Of a stretch of 64,000 bases of DNA, positions 1 through 8,751 are shown piece after piece. Under the pieces are notes generated by a model, which did no database searches, was not told where the DNA came from, and saw only the letters and a list, made by a program, of their open reading frames with translations. Each line of letters starts with the position of its first letter. Position 1 is the stretch's first letter. Made by a program: the position numbers and the translations under genes. Source of the DNA: Desulfobacteraceae bacterium (GTDB taxonomy: Bacteria; Desulfobacterota; Desulfobacteria; Desulfobacterales; Desulfobacteraceae). The stretch spans positions 28,750-92,749 of the forward strand of contig JADGEQ010000028.1 in assembly GCA_016744295.1 (NCBI GenBank), read 5' to 3'.

Positions 1-19
1 TAACAGGGGATAGTATTGG

Positions 20-211
20 ATGAAATTTTTTCTTAGTGTTGTCGGCATGGTCATGATTGTCGAAGGGTTGCCCTATTTTGCTTTCCCTAGCAAAATGAAG
101 GCCACGGTTCAAATGATCCTCGGCCTGGATGACACCAGCCTTCGACGGTTCGGCTTCTTCCTGATGATGGCGGGACTTGGGCTGGTTTACCTTGCCATGG
201 GAGCAAATTAA
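20..211 (+). CDS. DUF2065 (YjeT-like) small membrane protein
   Basis: A 63-residue protein with two hydrophobic segments (about residues 3-22 and 44-60) joined by a short polar loop, matching the size and pattern of the DUF2065/YjeT inner-membrane family, whose function is unknown. A GGGGAT stretch precedes the ATG. Its TAA shares one base with the queA start codon, so the two are probably co-transcribed and translationally coupled. The family call is from recognition of the sequence pattern and is fairly secure; no role can be inferred. Confidence 0.75.
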   Translation: MKFFLSVVGMVMIVEGLPYFAFPSKMKATVQMILGLDDTSLRRFGFFLMMAGLGLVYLAMGAN

Positions 212-1275
212 TGTATCAATTGTCAGACTATGACTATGATTTGCCTGAAAAGCAAATTGCTCAGATTCCCTGCCGTGACAGAAGCGGGTCAAAATTGCTG
301 CACATTGACCGGAAGAACAACACGCTTGGGCATCATCATTTTTTTGATCTTGCAGCAATTCTTCAGCCCAATGATTTGCTGGTGGTGAATAATACCCGGG
401 TGATTCCGGCAAGGCTTTTGGGGAAAAAAGTTACCGGCGGCCGGGTGGAGGTTTTGATCATTGATTTTGCAGGGGGGGTGAATGCCCTTGAAAATACGGG
501 TTTTTTCCAATGCGATTGTCTGATAAAGGCCTCAAAAAATCCAAAGCCAGGCGCAGTTCTTCATTTGGACGGGGGAATAAAAGCCGAAATAATAGAGGTG
601 AAACAATATATATCCCATGTCCGGTTCTTCGGAGGGGAATCCTTTTTAAAGGCCTTAAAGCGTTCCGGTCATATTCCTTTGCCGCCCTATATCAGAAGGG
701 AGGGGGATCCGGATCTGACCCGGGAAGACAAGGAAACCTATCAGACGGTATATTCGGCTGCGGAAGGGGCTGTGGCAGCTCCCACGGCAGGGCTTCATTT
801 TACCAACCCCCTGATTGCAGATCTTGGGGCAAGGGGGGTTGAAATTGCAAATATCACCCTTCACGTGGGCTATGGCACCTTTGTGCCGGTCCGGGTGGAG
901 GATATCCGGGAGCACCAGATCCACTCTGAATATTATTCTGTATCCCCCGGGGCCGCCCAAAAAATCAACCGGGCCAAAAAGAATGGCAGGCGGGTGGTGG
1001 CCGTTGGGACCACTTCGGTCAGAACCCTGGAGTACCTGTCCGATGCCGGGGGCTGTGTGGCCCCGGGAACCGGCAGTTGTGACCTGTTTATTTATCCGGG
1101 GTATACCTTTAAATGTGTGGATGCCATGGTGACCAATTTTCATCTGCCCAAATCCACTCTGCTCATGCTGGTATCGGCATTTTATACCCGGGAAAAAATG
1201 ATTCAGGCCTATGAAACCGCCATAAACGAGGACTACCGATTTTTCAGCTATGGCGATGCCATGTTCATTGAATAG
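211..1275 (+). CDS. queA: S-adenosylmethionine:tRNA ribosyltransferase-isomerase QueA
   Basis: Transfers the ribosyl moiety of SAM to 7-aminomethyl-7-deazaguanine in tRNA and isomerises it to epoxyqueuosine, a late step of queuosine synthesis in the cytoplasm. The 354 residues are the normal full length. The N-terminus has the family pattern DYDLPEKQIAQIP, AAPTAGLHFT lies near residue 189 and VTNFHLPKSTLLMLV near residue 307, all QueA signatures. It is followed 40 bp later by tgt, which carries out the preceding base-exchange step, so the pair forms a queuosine cluster. Start ATG overlaps the stop of the upstream gene by one base. Confidence 0.96.
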   Translation: MYQLSDYDYDLPEKQIAQIPCRDRSGSKLLHIDRKNNTLGHHHFFDLAAILQPNDLLVVNNTRVIPARLLGKKVTGGRVEVLIIDFAGGVNALENTGFFQCDCLIKASKNPKPGAVLHLDGGIKAEIIEVKQYISHVRFFGGESFLKALKRSGHIPLPPYIRREGDPDLTREDKETYQTVYSAAEGAVAAPTAGLHFTNPLIADLGARGVEIANITLHVGYGTFVPVRVEDIREHQIHSEYYSVSPGAAQKINRAKKNGRRVVAVGTTSVRTLEYLSDAGGCVAPGTGSCDLFIYPGYTFKCVDAMVTNFHLPKSTLLMLVSAFYTREKMIQAYETAINEDYRFFSYGDAMFIE

Positions 1276-1314
1276 GGCAGACAAAAAAACTCAGGAGAAT
1301 AAAATACACAACTT

Positions 1315-2445
1315 ATGTTAGATTTTAACTTAATTAAAGAATCAACGGAAGGATCCGGTTCTGCAAGCTCCCGGGCCCGTTTGGGAGAATTGAAAACAGA
1401 CCATGGATCCATTCAGACCCCTATCTTTATGCCCGTGGGCACCCAGGGGTCGGTCAAGGGTATTTCCAAAGAAGACCTTGACCATTGCGGAGCCCAGATT
1501 ATTTTGGGTAATAATTATCATTTGTATTTAAGGCCGGGGCCCGAGGTTATCGAACACATGGGGGGGCTTCACAAATTTTGCGGCTGGAAAAAACCCATGC
1601 TCACCGATTCGGGGGGGTTTCAGTTTTTTTCCCTGGCCAAGCTGGCTAAATTTACTGATGAGGGGGTAAAATTCCAGTCTCATATTGACGGGTCCCGGCA
1701 TTTTTTCTCTCCGGAAAAAGCCATAGAGATGCAGATGATCCTGGGATCGGATATCATGATGTGTCTGGACTGGTGCATGGGGCAGCCTGCCACTGAACGT
1801 CAGACCATGGAGGCCCTGGTAAAAACCACCAACTGGGCCAAGAGGGGCTATGATTTCTGGCAGGCAAAGGGGGGAAAGAACAATCTTTTCGGAATTGTTC
1901 AGGGGGGAATGTTCGCCCATTTAAGATCCTTGTCGGCTGAGCAGCTCACCCAGATTGATTTCCCAGGATTTGCCATTGGCGGGCTGTCTGTGGGGGAACC
2001 CACCGAGGTGATGTATGAGATGGCGGATCATACTTTGCCGCTTTTGCCAAGGGAGAAGCCCCGGTATATCATGGGGGTTGGCACCCCTGAAAACTTGGTG
2101 GAGCTTGTGGATATGGGCTGTGACATGTTTGATTGTGTGATGCCCTCCCGCAACGCCAGAAACGGCCAGTTGTTCACATCCGCGGGAACCATTAACATCT
2201 ACAATGCAAAATTTGCAATGGACAAGGCCCCCATTGATGAGACTTGTCAATGCTACACCTGTCAAAATTATTCAAGGGGTTATCTTCGTCATTTGTACAA
2301 GTCCAGGGAGCTTCTGGCCTATAGGCTGAACACCATCCACAACCTTTATTATTACCTTGACCTTATGGCGCAAATACGCCATGCCATAAAGGAGGATCAA
2401 TTTTTGGATTTTAAACGGGATTTTTATGCTAAAAGGAGAAATTGA
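1315..2445 (+). CDS. tgt: tRNA-guanine transglycosylase
   Basis: Exchanges guanine-34 of GUN-anticodon tRNAs for preQ1. The 376-residue protein has the substrate-pocket motif DSGGFQFFS near residue 98, GGLSVGEP near residue 222, the FDCVMPSRNARNG block near residue 273 with the nucleophilic aspartate, and a C-terminal zinc site of the C-x-C-x2-C...H type (CQCYTCQNYSRGYLRH). The best Shine-Dalgarno-like sequence (CAGGAG, 1292-1297) is unusually far from this ATG (about 17 bases), so the start is slightly uncertain although the N-terminal length fits the family. It forms an operon with queA; hypA follows at once. Confidence 0.96.
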   Translation: MLDFNLIKESTEGSGSASSRARLGELKTDHGSIQTPIFMPVGTQGSVKGISKEDLDHCGAQIILGNNYHLYLRPGPEVIEHMGGLHKFCGWKKPMLTDSGGFQFFSLAKLAKFTDEGVKFQSHIDGSRHFFSPEKAIEMQMILGSDIMMCLDWCMGQPATERQTMEALVKTTNWAKRGYDFWQAKGGKNNLFGIVQGGMFAHLRSLSAEQLTQIDFPGFAIGGLSVGEPTEVMYEMADHTLPLLPREKPRYIMGVGTPENLVELVDMGCDMFDCVMPSRNARNGQLFTSAGTINIYNAKFAMDKAPIDETCQCYTCQNYSRGYLRHLYKSRELLAYRLNTIHNLYYYLDLMAQIRHAIKEDQFLDFKRDFYAKRRN

Positions 2446-2447
2446 TC

Positions 2448-2798
2448 ATGCATGAAATGGGCATTGCCGAACAATTGGTTAAAATTGCAATGGATGCAAT
2501 CCCCGCGGATATTAAAGATCCCCGGGTAAAGATTCTGAACTTGAGAATCGGAAAGCTTGCCTCTGTGGTGGAGCACAGCCTGACCTTTTGTTTTGAGATC
2601 ATTACCAAGGATACGCCCCTGGAAAATGTTCAGCTGTTGATCGAGTCGGTACCGGTAAAGATTCACTGCAACTCCTGCCACCAGGAATGGGAGGTGGATA
2701 CCCCCATGTTTAAATGTCCCGATTGTGAGGAGGGGGAGGTTGCGATGATTTCCGGAAGGGAGATAGAGATCACCTCCATGGAGCTGGTCGATGAGTGA
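2448..2798 (+). CDS. hypA: Hydrogenase nickel incorporation protein HypA
   Basis: Nickel chaperone for [NiFe]-hydrogenase maturation. The 116-residue protein begins MHEMGIAEQL, where His2 is the nickel ligand known in this family, and carries a zinc site made of two CxxC pairs (CNSC and CPDC, residues about 74-97). The ATG at 2448 follows AAAAGGAG at a good distance and gives the family N-terminus; a longer reading from 2442 would place extra residues before the essential MHE and is rejected. hypB follows 25 bp downstream. No hydrogenase structural gene lies in the window, so the target enzyme is elsewhere. Confidence 0.95.
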   Translation: MHEMGIAEQLVKIAMDAIPADIKDPRVKILNLRIGKLASVVEHSLTFCFEIITKDTPLENVQLLIESVPVKIHCNSCHQEWEVDTPMFKCPDCEEGEVAMISGREIEITSMELVDE

Positions 2799-2823
2799 CT
2801 ATTTTTAAATAAAGGAAAGAGGT

Positions 2824-3489
2824 ATGGAAATAAATATTCAAAAACGGATACTTGAAAAAAATGAAACAGATGCTGACCAGAACAGGGCTTTTTTCAGGGA
2901 AAAAAATGTTTTTGTTCTGAATCTGATGTCATCCCCGGGTTCCGGCAAGACCGAAACCCTGTGTAAAACCCTGGGCCGTTTGATGCCGGAAATCAGGGTG
3001 GGGGTTATTGTGGGGGATGTCTGCACCACAAACGATGCAGACAGGCTTTCGGTCACCAAAGCCAAGGTCACCCAGATCAATACCGATCAGTTCGGGGGGG
3101 ACTGCCATCTGGCAGCCCACATGATTGATGCCTCTGCCAGGCAACTGGGGTGCGATGATCTGGACCTGCTCATTGTGGAAAATATCGGTAATCTTGTCTG
3201 CCCTGCGGAATTTGATATTGGCGAGGATGCAAGGGCTGTTGTCTTGAGTGTTACCGAAGGAGAAGACAAACCCTTGAAATATCCCCTCATGTTCCAGGTG
3301 GCGGATATTGCGATTCTGAACAAGGTGGATCTTCTGCCCTACCTTGATTTTGATGCACCCCTGGCCGTGGACAATATGAAAAAGGTTCATCCGGGCATGC
3401 CGGTGTTTGAAATTTCTGCCAAAAGTCAGGAGGGCTTTGAACCCTGGCTTGAATGGCTGAGAAAGAAGGTAAAAGAAAAAACGCGATAA
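2824..3489 (+). CDS. hypB: Hydrogenase nickel incorporation GTPase HypB
   Basis: GTPase that works with HypA to load nickel into hydrogenase. The P-loop SSPGSGKTE is near residue 37, DVCTTNDADR and the NIGNLVCPAEFD block with its metal-site cysteine follow, and ILNKVDLLPY is the guanine-specificity motif. The 221-residue length is that of the short HypB form: the histidine-rich nickel-storage stretch and the N-terminal CxxCGC site seen in some homologues are absent. RBS AAAGGAAAGAGGT precedes the ATG. It belongs to one unit with hypA and the MEMO gene. Confidence 0.95.
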   Translation: MEINIQKRILEKNETDADQNRAFFREKNVFVLNLMSSPGSGKTETLCKTLGRLMPEIRVGVIVGDVCTTNDADRLSVTKAKVTQINTDQFGGDCHLAAHMIDASARQLGCDDLDLLIVENIGNLVCPAEFDIGEDARAVVLSVTEGEDKPLKYPLMFQVADIAILNKVDLLPYLDFDAPLAVDNMKKVHPGMPVFEISAKSQEGFEPWLEWLRKKVKEKTR

Positions 3490-3515
3490 ATTTTCCAGGA
3501 AAAAGGGAGGGAATC

Positions 3516-4397
3516 ATGGAGATAAAGCAGACAGCCTTTGCCGGCAGTTGGTATCCCGGCACAGCAGGGGCGTGTGAAACCGCTATCCTGAAGTATTTAA
3601 CCGAAGGCCAGGGCAGGTTAACGGGTGATTTTGCCGGGGGGATTGTTCCCCATGCAGGCTGGCATTTCTCAGGTAGTATTGCCTGCCGGGTGATTGCCTC
3701 TCTTTTGCCCGGTGATACGATTGCTACGGCGGATAATATTGCTGCCGACGCCGTTGACACTATCCTTTTGTTCGGAGCCCATATGCACAGGCAGTCGGAA
3801 CCCTTTATCATGACCCAGGGCTTGATAGAAACCCCCTTTGGAAATATTGAGGTAGACGGTGAATTGGTGGATAAAATCTGTGCAGGTATCAGTATCCGGA
3901 AACGATCTCCTAAAAAGTTTCCCGATGAAAATACCCTGGAATTGCAATATCCCTTTATCAAGTATTTTTTTCCCAGGGCCAAAATTGTGGTCTGCGGGGT
4001 GGCGCCCTCTACCTTTGCCGGTATTATCGGAAGCATGGCCGTGGATGAAGCAGCAAAGCTGGGCCGCCATGTCCGGGTAATCGGCTCCACTGACATGACC
4101 CATTACGGACCGGATTTCGGGTTTACGCCGGCGGGTGTTGGGAAAAAGGCAGTTGAATGGGTGGCAGAGAATGACCAAAGCGCGATTGCCGTGATGAAGG
4201 AGATGGATACAGCCGGGGTCATTGCCCAGCAGGATCACAGAAACATGTGCTGCCCCGGCGCCGTCGTCGCAACCCTGGCTGCCTGCAAAAAAAAGGGCGC
4301 AGTCAAGGGGATTGAGCTTGACTACGCCACCAGTTTTGAACGTTCCGGACAGGAAAGTTTTGTCGGATATGCAGGGCTTGTTTATGCCATCTCCTGA
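3516..4397 (+). CDS. amrB: MEMO-family protein (AmmeMemoRadiSam system protein B)
   Basis: Member of the MEMO/AmmeMemoRadiSam B family, structurally related to class III extradiol dioxygenases; the biochemical role in bacteria is unclear. Seen here are GSWYP near residue 10, a PHAGWHFSG histidine block near residue 48, GAHMHRQSEP near residue 88 and STDMTHYG near residue 191, the conserved histidine/aspartate positions of the family. ATG 3516 follows an AGGGAGG ribosome-binding site; upstream in-frame codons overlap hypB and are less likely. The 293 residues are normal length. The 3' end overlaps convergent gltX by 16 bp. The usual AmmeMemoRadiSam partners A and the radical-SAM gene are not next to it. 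Confidence 0.85.
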   Translation: MEIKQTAFAGSWYPGTAGACETAILKYLTEGQGRLTGDFAGGIVPHAGWHFSGSIACRVIASLLPGDTIATADNIAADAVDTILLFGAHMHRQSEPFIMTQGLIETPFGNIEVDGELVDKICAGISIRKRSPKKFPDENTLELQYPFIKYFFPRAKIVVCGVAPSTFAGIIGSMAVDEAAKLGRHVRVIGSTDMTHYGPDFGFTPAGVGKKAVEWVAENDQSAIAVMKEMDTAGVIAQQDHRNMCCPGAVVATLAACKKKGAVKGIELDYATSFERSGQESFVGYAGLVYAIS

Positions 4398-5785
4398 ATA
4401 AAGGCCGCAGCTTTTCTGATTCGCAAAATTGTTTTGTCCCGGCCCAGGGCCAGCAGCATCTCAAATATGCCGGGGCTCACGGTGGTGCCGGTGATGGCCA
4501 CCCTCAGGGGCTGGGCAATTTTGCCAAATCCAAGCCCGGTATCTTCCATGATCTGCTTGAATATATTTTCAAGATTTTCCTGGGTGTAGTCTGTCAGCTT
4601 TTCAATGGCATCTGCTGTCTGGGTGAGCATTCCCATTGTGTCGGGTTTGAGAAATTTTTTGGCTGCTTTTTCATCAAAGACAATTGTGTCCTTATAATAA
4701 AAAACCGCTGCCTGGGCCATTTCAACCAGGGTTTTGCTTCTGGGCTGAAGGGTTTCAATCACCCCCTGGGTAAAGGGGTCATTTTGGGCTTCAATGCCAA
4801 GGGCATCCAAATGGAATAAAAGGTGCTCGCCTAATTCCTTGGGGGATTTGGCCTGGATATGCTTTGCGTTTAATGCAAGAAGCTTGTCTAGGTCAAACAT
4901 GGAGGCGGACCGGCCCAGATGCGTGAGATCAAATTTTTCAATAAGATCATTTCGTTCAAAAAACTCCTGATCCCCGTGGGACCACCCCAACCGGACCAAA
5001 TAATTAATCATGGCATCGGCCAGAAATCCCATTTTCTGATATTCACCCACGGACATGGCGCCGTGGCGTTTGCTCAGCCGGGATTTGTCCGCCCCGAGCA
5101 CCATGGGAACATGGCCGAATTGGGGTAAATCCGCCCCAAGGGCTTTGTAAATCAATATCTGTTTCGGGGTGTTGACCAGGTGATCATCCCCCCGGATAAT
5201 GGTGTTGATATTCATGGTCAAATCATCCACTACCACGGCCAGGTTGTACATGGCCACCCCATTGCTTCTCTGGATGATGAAGTCGTCAATCTCGGTATTC
5301 TGAAATGCCGTGCTGCCCTTGACAACATCTTCGACAACGGTGACGCCTGTGTCGGGAGTTTTCAGCCGTACCACGGTATTGTCTGCCCTGGGAAGGTTGC
5401 GGTTGCGGCAGCATCCGTTATACTGGGGGTTTTTACCATTTGCACGGGCTTCTTCCCGCATGGCAGTGACCTCGTCGGGGGTGCAGGAGCAATGGTAGGC
5501 ATGGCCCGAAGCCACCAGTCGTTCAATGTGTTCTGTGTAGATATCATATCGCTGGGTTTGGAAGTAGGGTCCTTCATCCCAGTCAATCCCGAGCCATTCA
5601 AGGGATTCCAAAATGGCGGTAACCGATTCTTCTGTGGACCTTGCTTCATCCGTGTCTTCAATTCTTAAAACAAATTTCCCCTTGGTTTTTCTGGCATAAA
5701 GCCAGTTGAACAGGGCTGTCCTGGCACCGCCGATGTGAAGGTAACCGCTGGGGGAGGGGGGGAACCGCGTTATGACTGTATCCAT
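4382..5785 (-). CDS. gltX: Glutamyl-tRNA synthetase
   Basis: Class I aminoacyl-tRNA synthetase of 467 residues, full length. It starts with RFPPSPSGYLHIGGARTAL, which contains the HIGH signature, has a zinc-binding region starting with CSCTPDE near residue 98, and the KMSKS-equivalent SRLSKRHGAM near residue 240. The C-terminal helical anticodon-binding part is complete. It is transcribed alone on the minus strand, converging with the MEMO gene and diverging from rpmF across a 213-bp region that must hold both promoters. Confidence 0.96.
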   Translation of the reverse strand: MDTVITRFPPSPSGYLHIGGARTALFNWLYARKTKGKFVLRIEDTDEARSTEESVTAILESLEWLGIDWDEGPYFQTQRYDIYTEHIERLVASGHAYHCSCTPDEVTAMREEARANGKNPQYNGCCRNRNLPRADNTVVRLKTPDTGVTVVEDVVKGSTAFQNTEIDDFIIQRSNGVAMYNLAVVVDDLTMNINTIIRGDDHLVNTPKQILIYKALGADLPQFGHVPMVLGADKSRLSKRHGAMSVGEYQKMGFLADAMINYLVRLGWSHGDQEFFERNDLIEKFDLTHLGRSASMFDLDKLLALNAKHIQAKSPKELGEHLLFHLDALGIEAQNDPFTQGVIETLQPRSKTLVEMAQAAVFYYKDTIVFDEKAAKKFLKPDTMGMLTQTADAIEKLTDYTQENLENIFKQIMEDTGLGFGKIAQPLRVAITGTTVSPGIFEMLLALGRDKTILRIRKAAAFIQEMA

Positions 5786-5998
5786 ATATTCTCCAAAATT
5801 GATAAAAAATTCATCAGTAAATTCGCGCCCTTAAGTATCACAAAAATTACCATTGAGCAATAGAAAGGTGGGCCATGTTCTTTATTACCTTGACAGTTTT
5901 TTGAAATTGGGGTAGGTATGTTTGTTTTATGTGTTTAGTGGACTATGACAGTTGTTAAAGTGAAATAACAAGTAAAATAATATAGTTAGGAGAATCCA

Positions 5999-6184
5999 AT
6001 GGCAGTACCAAAACAAAAAAATTCCAAGGCAAGAGGCAGGAAAAGACGTACACACTACAAACTCAGCGCTCCGACAATAGCAGTTTGTCCGGAATGCCAG
6101 GAGCCCAAACTTCCCCACACAGCCTGTGGCGAATGCGGTGCCTACAAGGGACGGAACATCAAAGTCAAAGCAGACGAAGAATAA
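5999..6184 (+). CDS. rpmF: 50S ribosomal protein L32
   Basis: The 61-residue protein begins MAVPKQKNSKARGRKRRTH and carries a zinc-ribbon (CPECQEPKLPHTACGECG), which marks the cysteine-containing L32 form. RBS TTAGGAGA lies just before the ATG. It heads the plus-strand run that continues with acpP. A possible promoter is TTGACA at 5890-5895 with a weak hexamer TAGGTA 17 bp downstream. In many relatives plsX and fab genes follow L32; here acpP follows directly. Confidence 0.97.
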   Translation: MAVPKQKNSKARGRKRRTHYKLSAPTIAVCPECQEPKLPHTACGECGAYKGRNIKVKADEE

Positions 6185-6210
6185 AAAATAGCCAAAAAGG
6201 AGTCTGTGTT

Positions 6211-6444
6211 GTGACTATTGAAACTAAGGTAAGGAAGGTGATTGCAGAGAAGATTCCTGGTGTTGATATTGAAGATGTGGTTCCCGAGGCGTCTCTGATT
6301 GAAGATCTTGGAGCAGACTCCCTGACAATCGTTGAGCTTGTCATGTCAATGGAAGAGATTTTTGATATTGAAATTGATGATGATGCGGCAGAATCTCTTG
6401 TGACCGTGCAGGATGCCATTGATTTCATCAAGACAAAATCCTAG
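6211..6444 (+). CDS. acpP: Acyl carrier protein
   Basis: Carrier for fatty-acid intermediates. The 77-residue acidic protein has DLGADSLTIVEL, whose serine is the phosphopantetheine attachment site. The start is GTG at 6211, set by AAAAGGAG at 6195-6202 and by the family N-terminus (TIETKVRKVI). It lies 26 bp after rpmF and 18 bp before rpiB. The neighbouring plsX, fabH, fabD, fabG and fabF genes expected in this position in many deltaproteobacteria are missing. Confidence 0.95.
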   Translation: MTIETKVRKVIAEKIPGVDIEDVVPEASLIEDLGADSLTIVELVMSMEEIFDIEIDDDAAESLVTVQDAIDFIKTKS

Positions 6445-6462
6445 TGCAAGGACGCAAAAAGA

Positions 6463-6927
6463 ATGGAACAAGAAAACGCTGCTGTTAATTCTATCGGCAA
6501 GTCTATAATTATTGGCAGCGACCATGCTGCCTTTGGATTAAAAGAAAAGGTCAAAGATTTTCTTTCGAGCAAGGGGTATGTGGTTGAAGACGCCGGTGCC
6601 GATAGTGAGGCTTCCGTCAGCTATGTGGATTATGGGAAAAAAGTGGCAGGTGCCGTTTCCCTGGGTCAGTTTCCAAGGGGTATTTTGCTCTGCGGTACAG
6701 GCCTTGGCATGTCCATGGTGGCCAACCGGTTTCCGAAGGTCAGGGCTGCCCTTTGCGCGGATGTGTTTTCCGCCAGGATGAGCCGGGTTCACAATGATGC
6801 CAATATTTTGGTGATGGGTGGACGGGTTATTGGTGATGTGTTGGCCTTTGAATTGGTTCAGACATGGCTTGAAACTGAGTTTGAAGGTGGCAGGCATCTG
6901 GATCGAATCAATGGTATTGATCTGTAA
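6463..6927 (+). CDS. rpiB: Ribose-5-phosphate isomerase B
   Basis: Interconverts ribose-5-phosphate and ribulose-5-phosphate. The 154-residue RpiB/LacAB fold protein shows IGSDHAAFGLKEKV near residue 18, CGTGLGMSMVANR with its catalytic cysteine region near residue 77, and HNDANILVMGGR near residue 108. Ribulose-5-phosphate is the substrate of RibB, encoded 5 kb downstream in the same run. Just after the stop is a direct repeat of the 16-bp unit ATTAATTTGCAAGGGC (about 6932-6964), probably a small slippage duplication. Confidence 0.95.
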   Translation: MEQENAAVNSIGKSIIIGSDHAAFGLKEKVKDFLSSKGYVVEDAGADSEASVSYVDYGKKVAGAVSLGQFPRGILLCGTGLGMSMVANRFPKVRAALCADVFSARMSRVHNDANILVMGGRVIGDVLAFELVQTWLETEFEGGRHLDRINGIDL

Positions 6928-7030
6928 AGATATTAATTTGCAAGGGCATTAATTTGCAAGGGCATTGATGTGATTCTGATGATAGCAGGATTATAGCATC
7001 GGAACGCTGGAATTTTGGAGGAACTTTTGT

Positions 7031-8269
7031 ATGGGAAGTATTGAGATAGGTGATCTGGAAATAGCAAAGATCATTGAAAAAGAATCGGTTCGTCAGGAAT
7101 ATGGGTTGAATCTCATTGCTTCTGAAAATACCGTAAGCCCTGCCGTGATGGCAACCCAGGGTTCCATACTGACCAATAAGTATGCAGAAGGGTATCCCTC
7201 CCGGCGGTATTACGGGGGGTGTGAGTTTGTTGACCAGGCAGAAGAATTGGCCATTGAAAGGGTTAAACAACTTTTTGGCGTAGAATATGCCAATGTCCAG
7301 CCCCACTCGGGGTCCCAGGCCAACATGGCGGCCTATTTTGCATTTTTAAATCCCGGAGATAGGATTTTGGCAATGGACCTTTCCCATGGGGGTCACCTTA
7401 CCCATGGGGCCAAGGTCAGCTTTTCCGGTAAATTGTACGATTTTGCCCATTACGGGCTTTCCCCTGACACCGAGATGATTGATTTGAATCAGGTGGAAAC
7501 TCTTGCCAAGAGCCACAAACCCAAGATGATGGTGGCGGGGGCAAGCGCCTACCCCAGAATCATTGACTTCAAGGGATTTGCTGAAATTGCCGCATCTGTG
7601 GGGGCTGTTTTTATGGTGGACATGGCCCACATTGCAGGCCTTGTGGCAGCAGGTGTTCATCCGTCCCCTGTGGGATTTGCAGATGTGATTACCTCAACCA
7701 CCCACAAAACCCTGAGGGGCCCCCGGGGAGGCGTAATTCTTTCCAGCGAAAAACATGGTAAAAAAATTGCCAGCCAGATTTTTCCCGGTATCCAGGGCGG
7801 ACCGCTTATGCATGTGATTGCTGCCAAGGCAGTGGCATTCAAGGAGGCGCTTGAACCCTCCTTTGTGGAATATCAGAAACAGGTGATCAAAAATGGTGCC
7901 AAACTTGCCTCGGTGCTCATGGCACGGGGGTATAAACTTGTTTCCAACGGGACCGACAATCATATGGTACTGGTGGATTTCAGCAAAAAAGAGATTTCCG
8001 GTAAGGAGGCAGAAGAGAGACTGGGACGGGCCAATATTACGGTGAATAAAAATACGGTCCCCAATGAAACCCGTTCTCCCTTTGTTACTTCTGGTATTCG
8101 CATCGGGGTATCCCTTGTTACCTCCCGGGGTATGCAAGAAGAGGCCCTTGGTGAGATTGCCAATTATATCTGTGATATCCTTGATGACGATGTAAATGTG
8201 GAATCGATTGCTGCCAAGGTAAAAGATCTTTGTGGCCAGTATCCCCTCTATCCTGTGCCAATACCATGA
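7031..8269 (+). CDS. glyA: Serine hydroxymethyltransferase
   Basis: PLP enzyme converting serine and tetrahydrofolate to glycine and methylene-tetrahydrofolate, feeding the C1 pool also used by the MetF/MetV complex at the right end of the window. The 412 residues are full length. ASENTVSP near residue 31, HSGSQANMA near residue 91 and STTHKTLRGPRGG near residue 221, with Lys226 as the PLP-binding lysine, are visible. RBS GGAGGA precedes the ATG. Its TGA overlaps the ATG of the deaminase gene (ATGA). Confidence 0.97.
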   Translation: MGSIEIGDLEIAKIIEKESVRQEYGLNLIASENTVSPAVMATQGSILTNKYAEGYPSRRYYGGCEFVDQAEELAIERVKQLFGVEYANVQPHSGSQANMAAYFAFLNPGDRILAMDLSHGGHLTHGAKVSFSGKLYDFAHYGLSPDTEMIDLNQVETLAKSHKPKMMVAGASAYPRIIDFKGFAEIAASVGAVFMVDMAHIAGLVAAGVHPSPVGFADVITSTTHKTLRGPRGGVILSSEKHGKKIASQIFPGIQGGPLMHVIAAKAVAFKEALEPSFVEYQKQVIKNGAKLASVLMARGYKLVSNGTDNHMVLVDFSKKEISGKEAEERLGRANITVNKNTVPNETRSPFVTSGIRIGVSLVTSRGMQEEALGEIANYICDILDDDVNVESIAAKVKDLCGQYPLYPVPIP

Positions 8270-8733
8270 AAAAAGATAATACAATGGCAGTCTCTCCAAG
8301 ACCTTCCTGGCATGAATATTTTATGGGCATTACCGATCTTGTGGCCAGTCGTGCTACCTGTACCCGGAGAAAGGTTGGGGCGGTTCTTGTAAAGGAAAAG
8401 CGAATTTTGTGTTCCGGATATAATGGGGCCCCTTCAAATGTTCCCCATTGCAGGGAAACCGGCTGCCTGAGGGAGCAATTAAATGTTCCTTCCGGAGAAA
8501 AACATGAATTGTGCCGGGGGGTTCACGCAGAGCAAAATGCGATTATCCAGGCGGCTTTCCATGGAATTTCAGTGAACGGTTCTGTATTATACTGCACCAA
8601 TCAGCCCTGTTCCATTTGTGCCAAAATGATTATTAATGCCGGGATTAAAAGGGTATATTTCAGGGAGGGATATGATGATCCTTTGTCCCTGGAAATGTTT
8701 GACCAGGCAAAGGTGGATCTTGTCCAGCTTTAA
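8266..8733 (+). CDS. dCMP deaminase (ComEB-type)
   Basis: Zinc-dependent deoxycytidylate deaminase supplying dUMP for thymidylate synthesis. The 155-residue protein has the zinc signatures HAEQNAI near residue 88 and PCSICAKMI near residue 116, plus TCTRRKVGAVLV near residue 32. ATG 8266 overlaps the glyA stop codon; an internal ATG at 8284 would also leave an intact domain. The glyA-deaminase-nrdR-ribD order is conserved in deltaproteobacteria, which supports the call. Confidence 0.9.
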   Translation: MKKDNTMAVSPRPSWHEYFMGITDLVASRATCTRRKVGAVLVKEKRILCSGYNGAPSNVPHCRETGCLREQLNVPSGEKHELCRGVHAEQNAIIQAAFHGISVNGSVLYCTNQPCSICAKMIINAGIKRVYFREGYDDPLSLEMFDQAKVDLVQL

Positions 8734-8751
8734 TCCAGAGAAGAGGCGGCC

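Noticed and set aside
655..1284. A 209-codon antisense ORF over queA, and similar long antisense frames over hypB/MEMO, ribD and ribBA
   Set aside because: They are shadows of strongly conserved genes on the other strand and have no ribosome-binding sites or family features.
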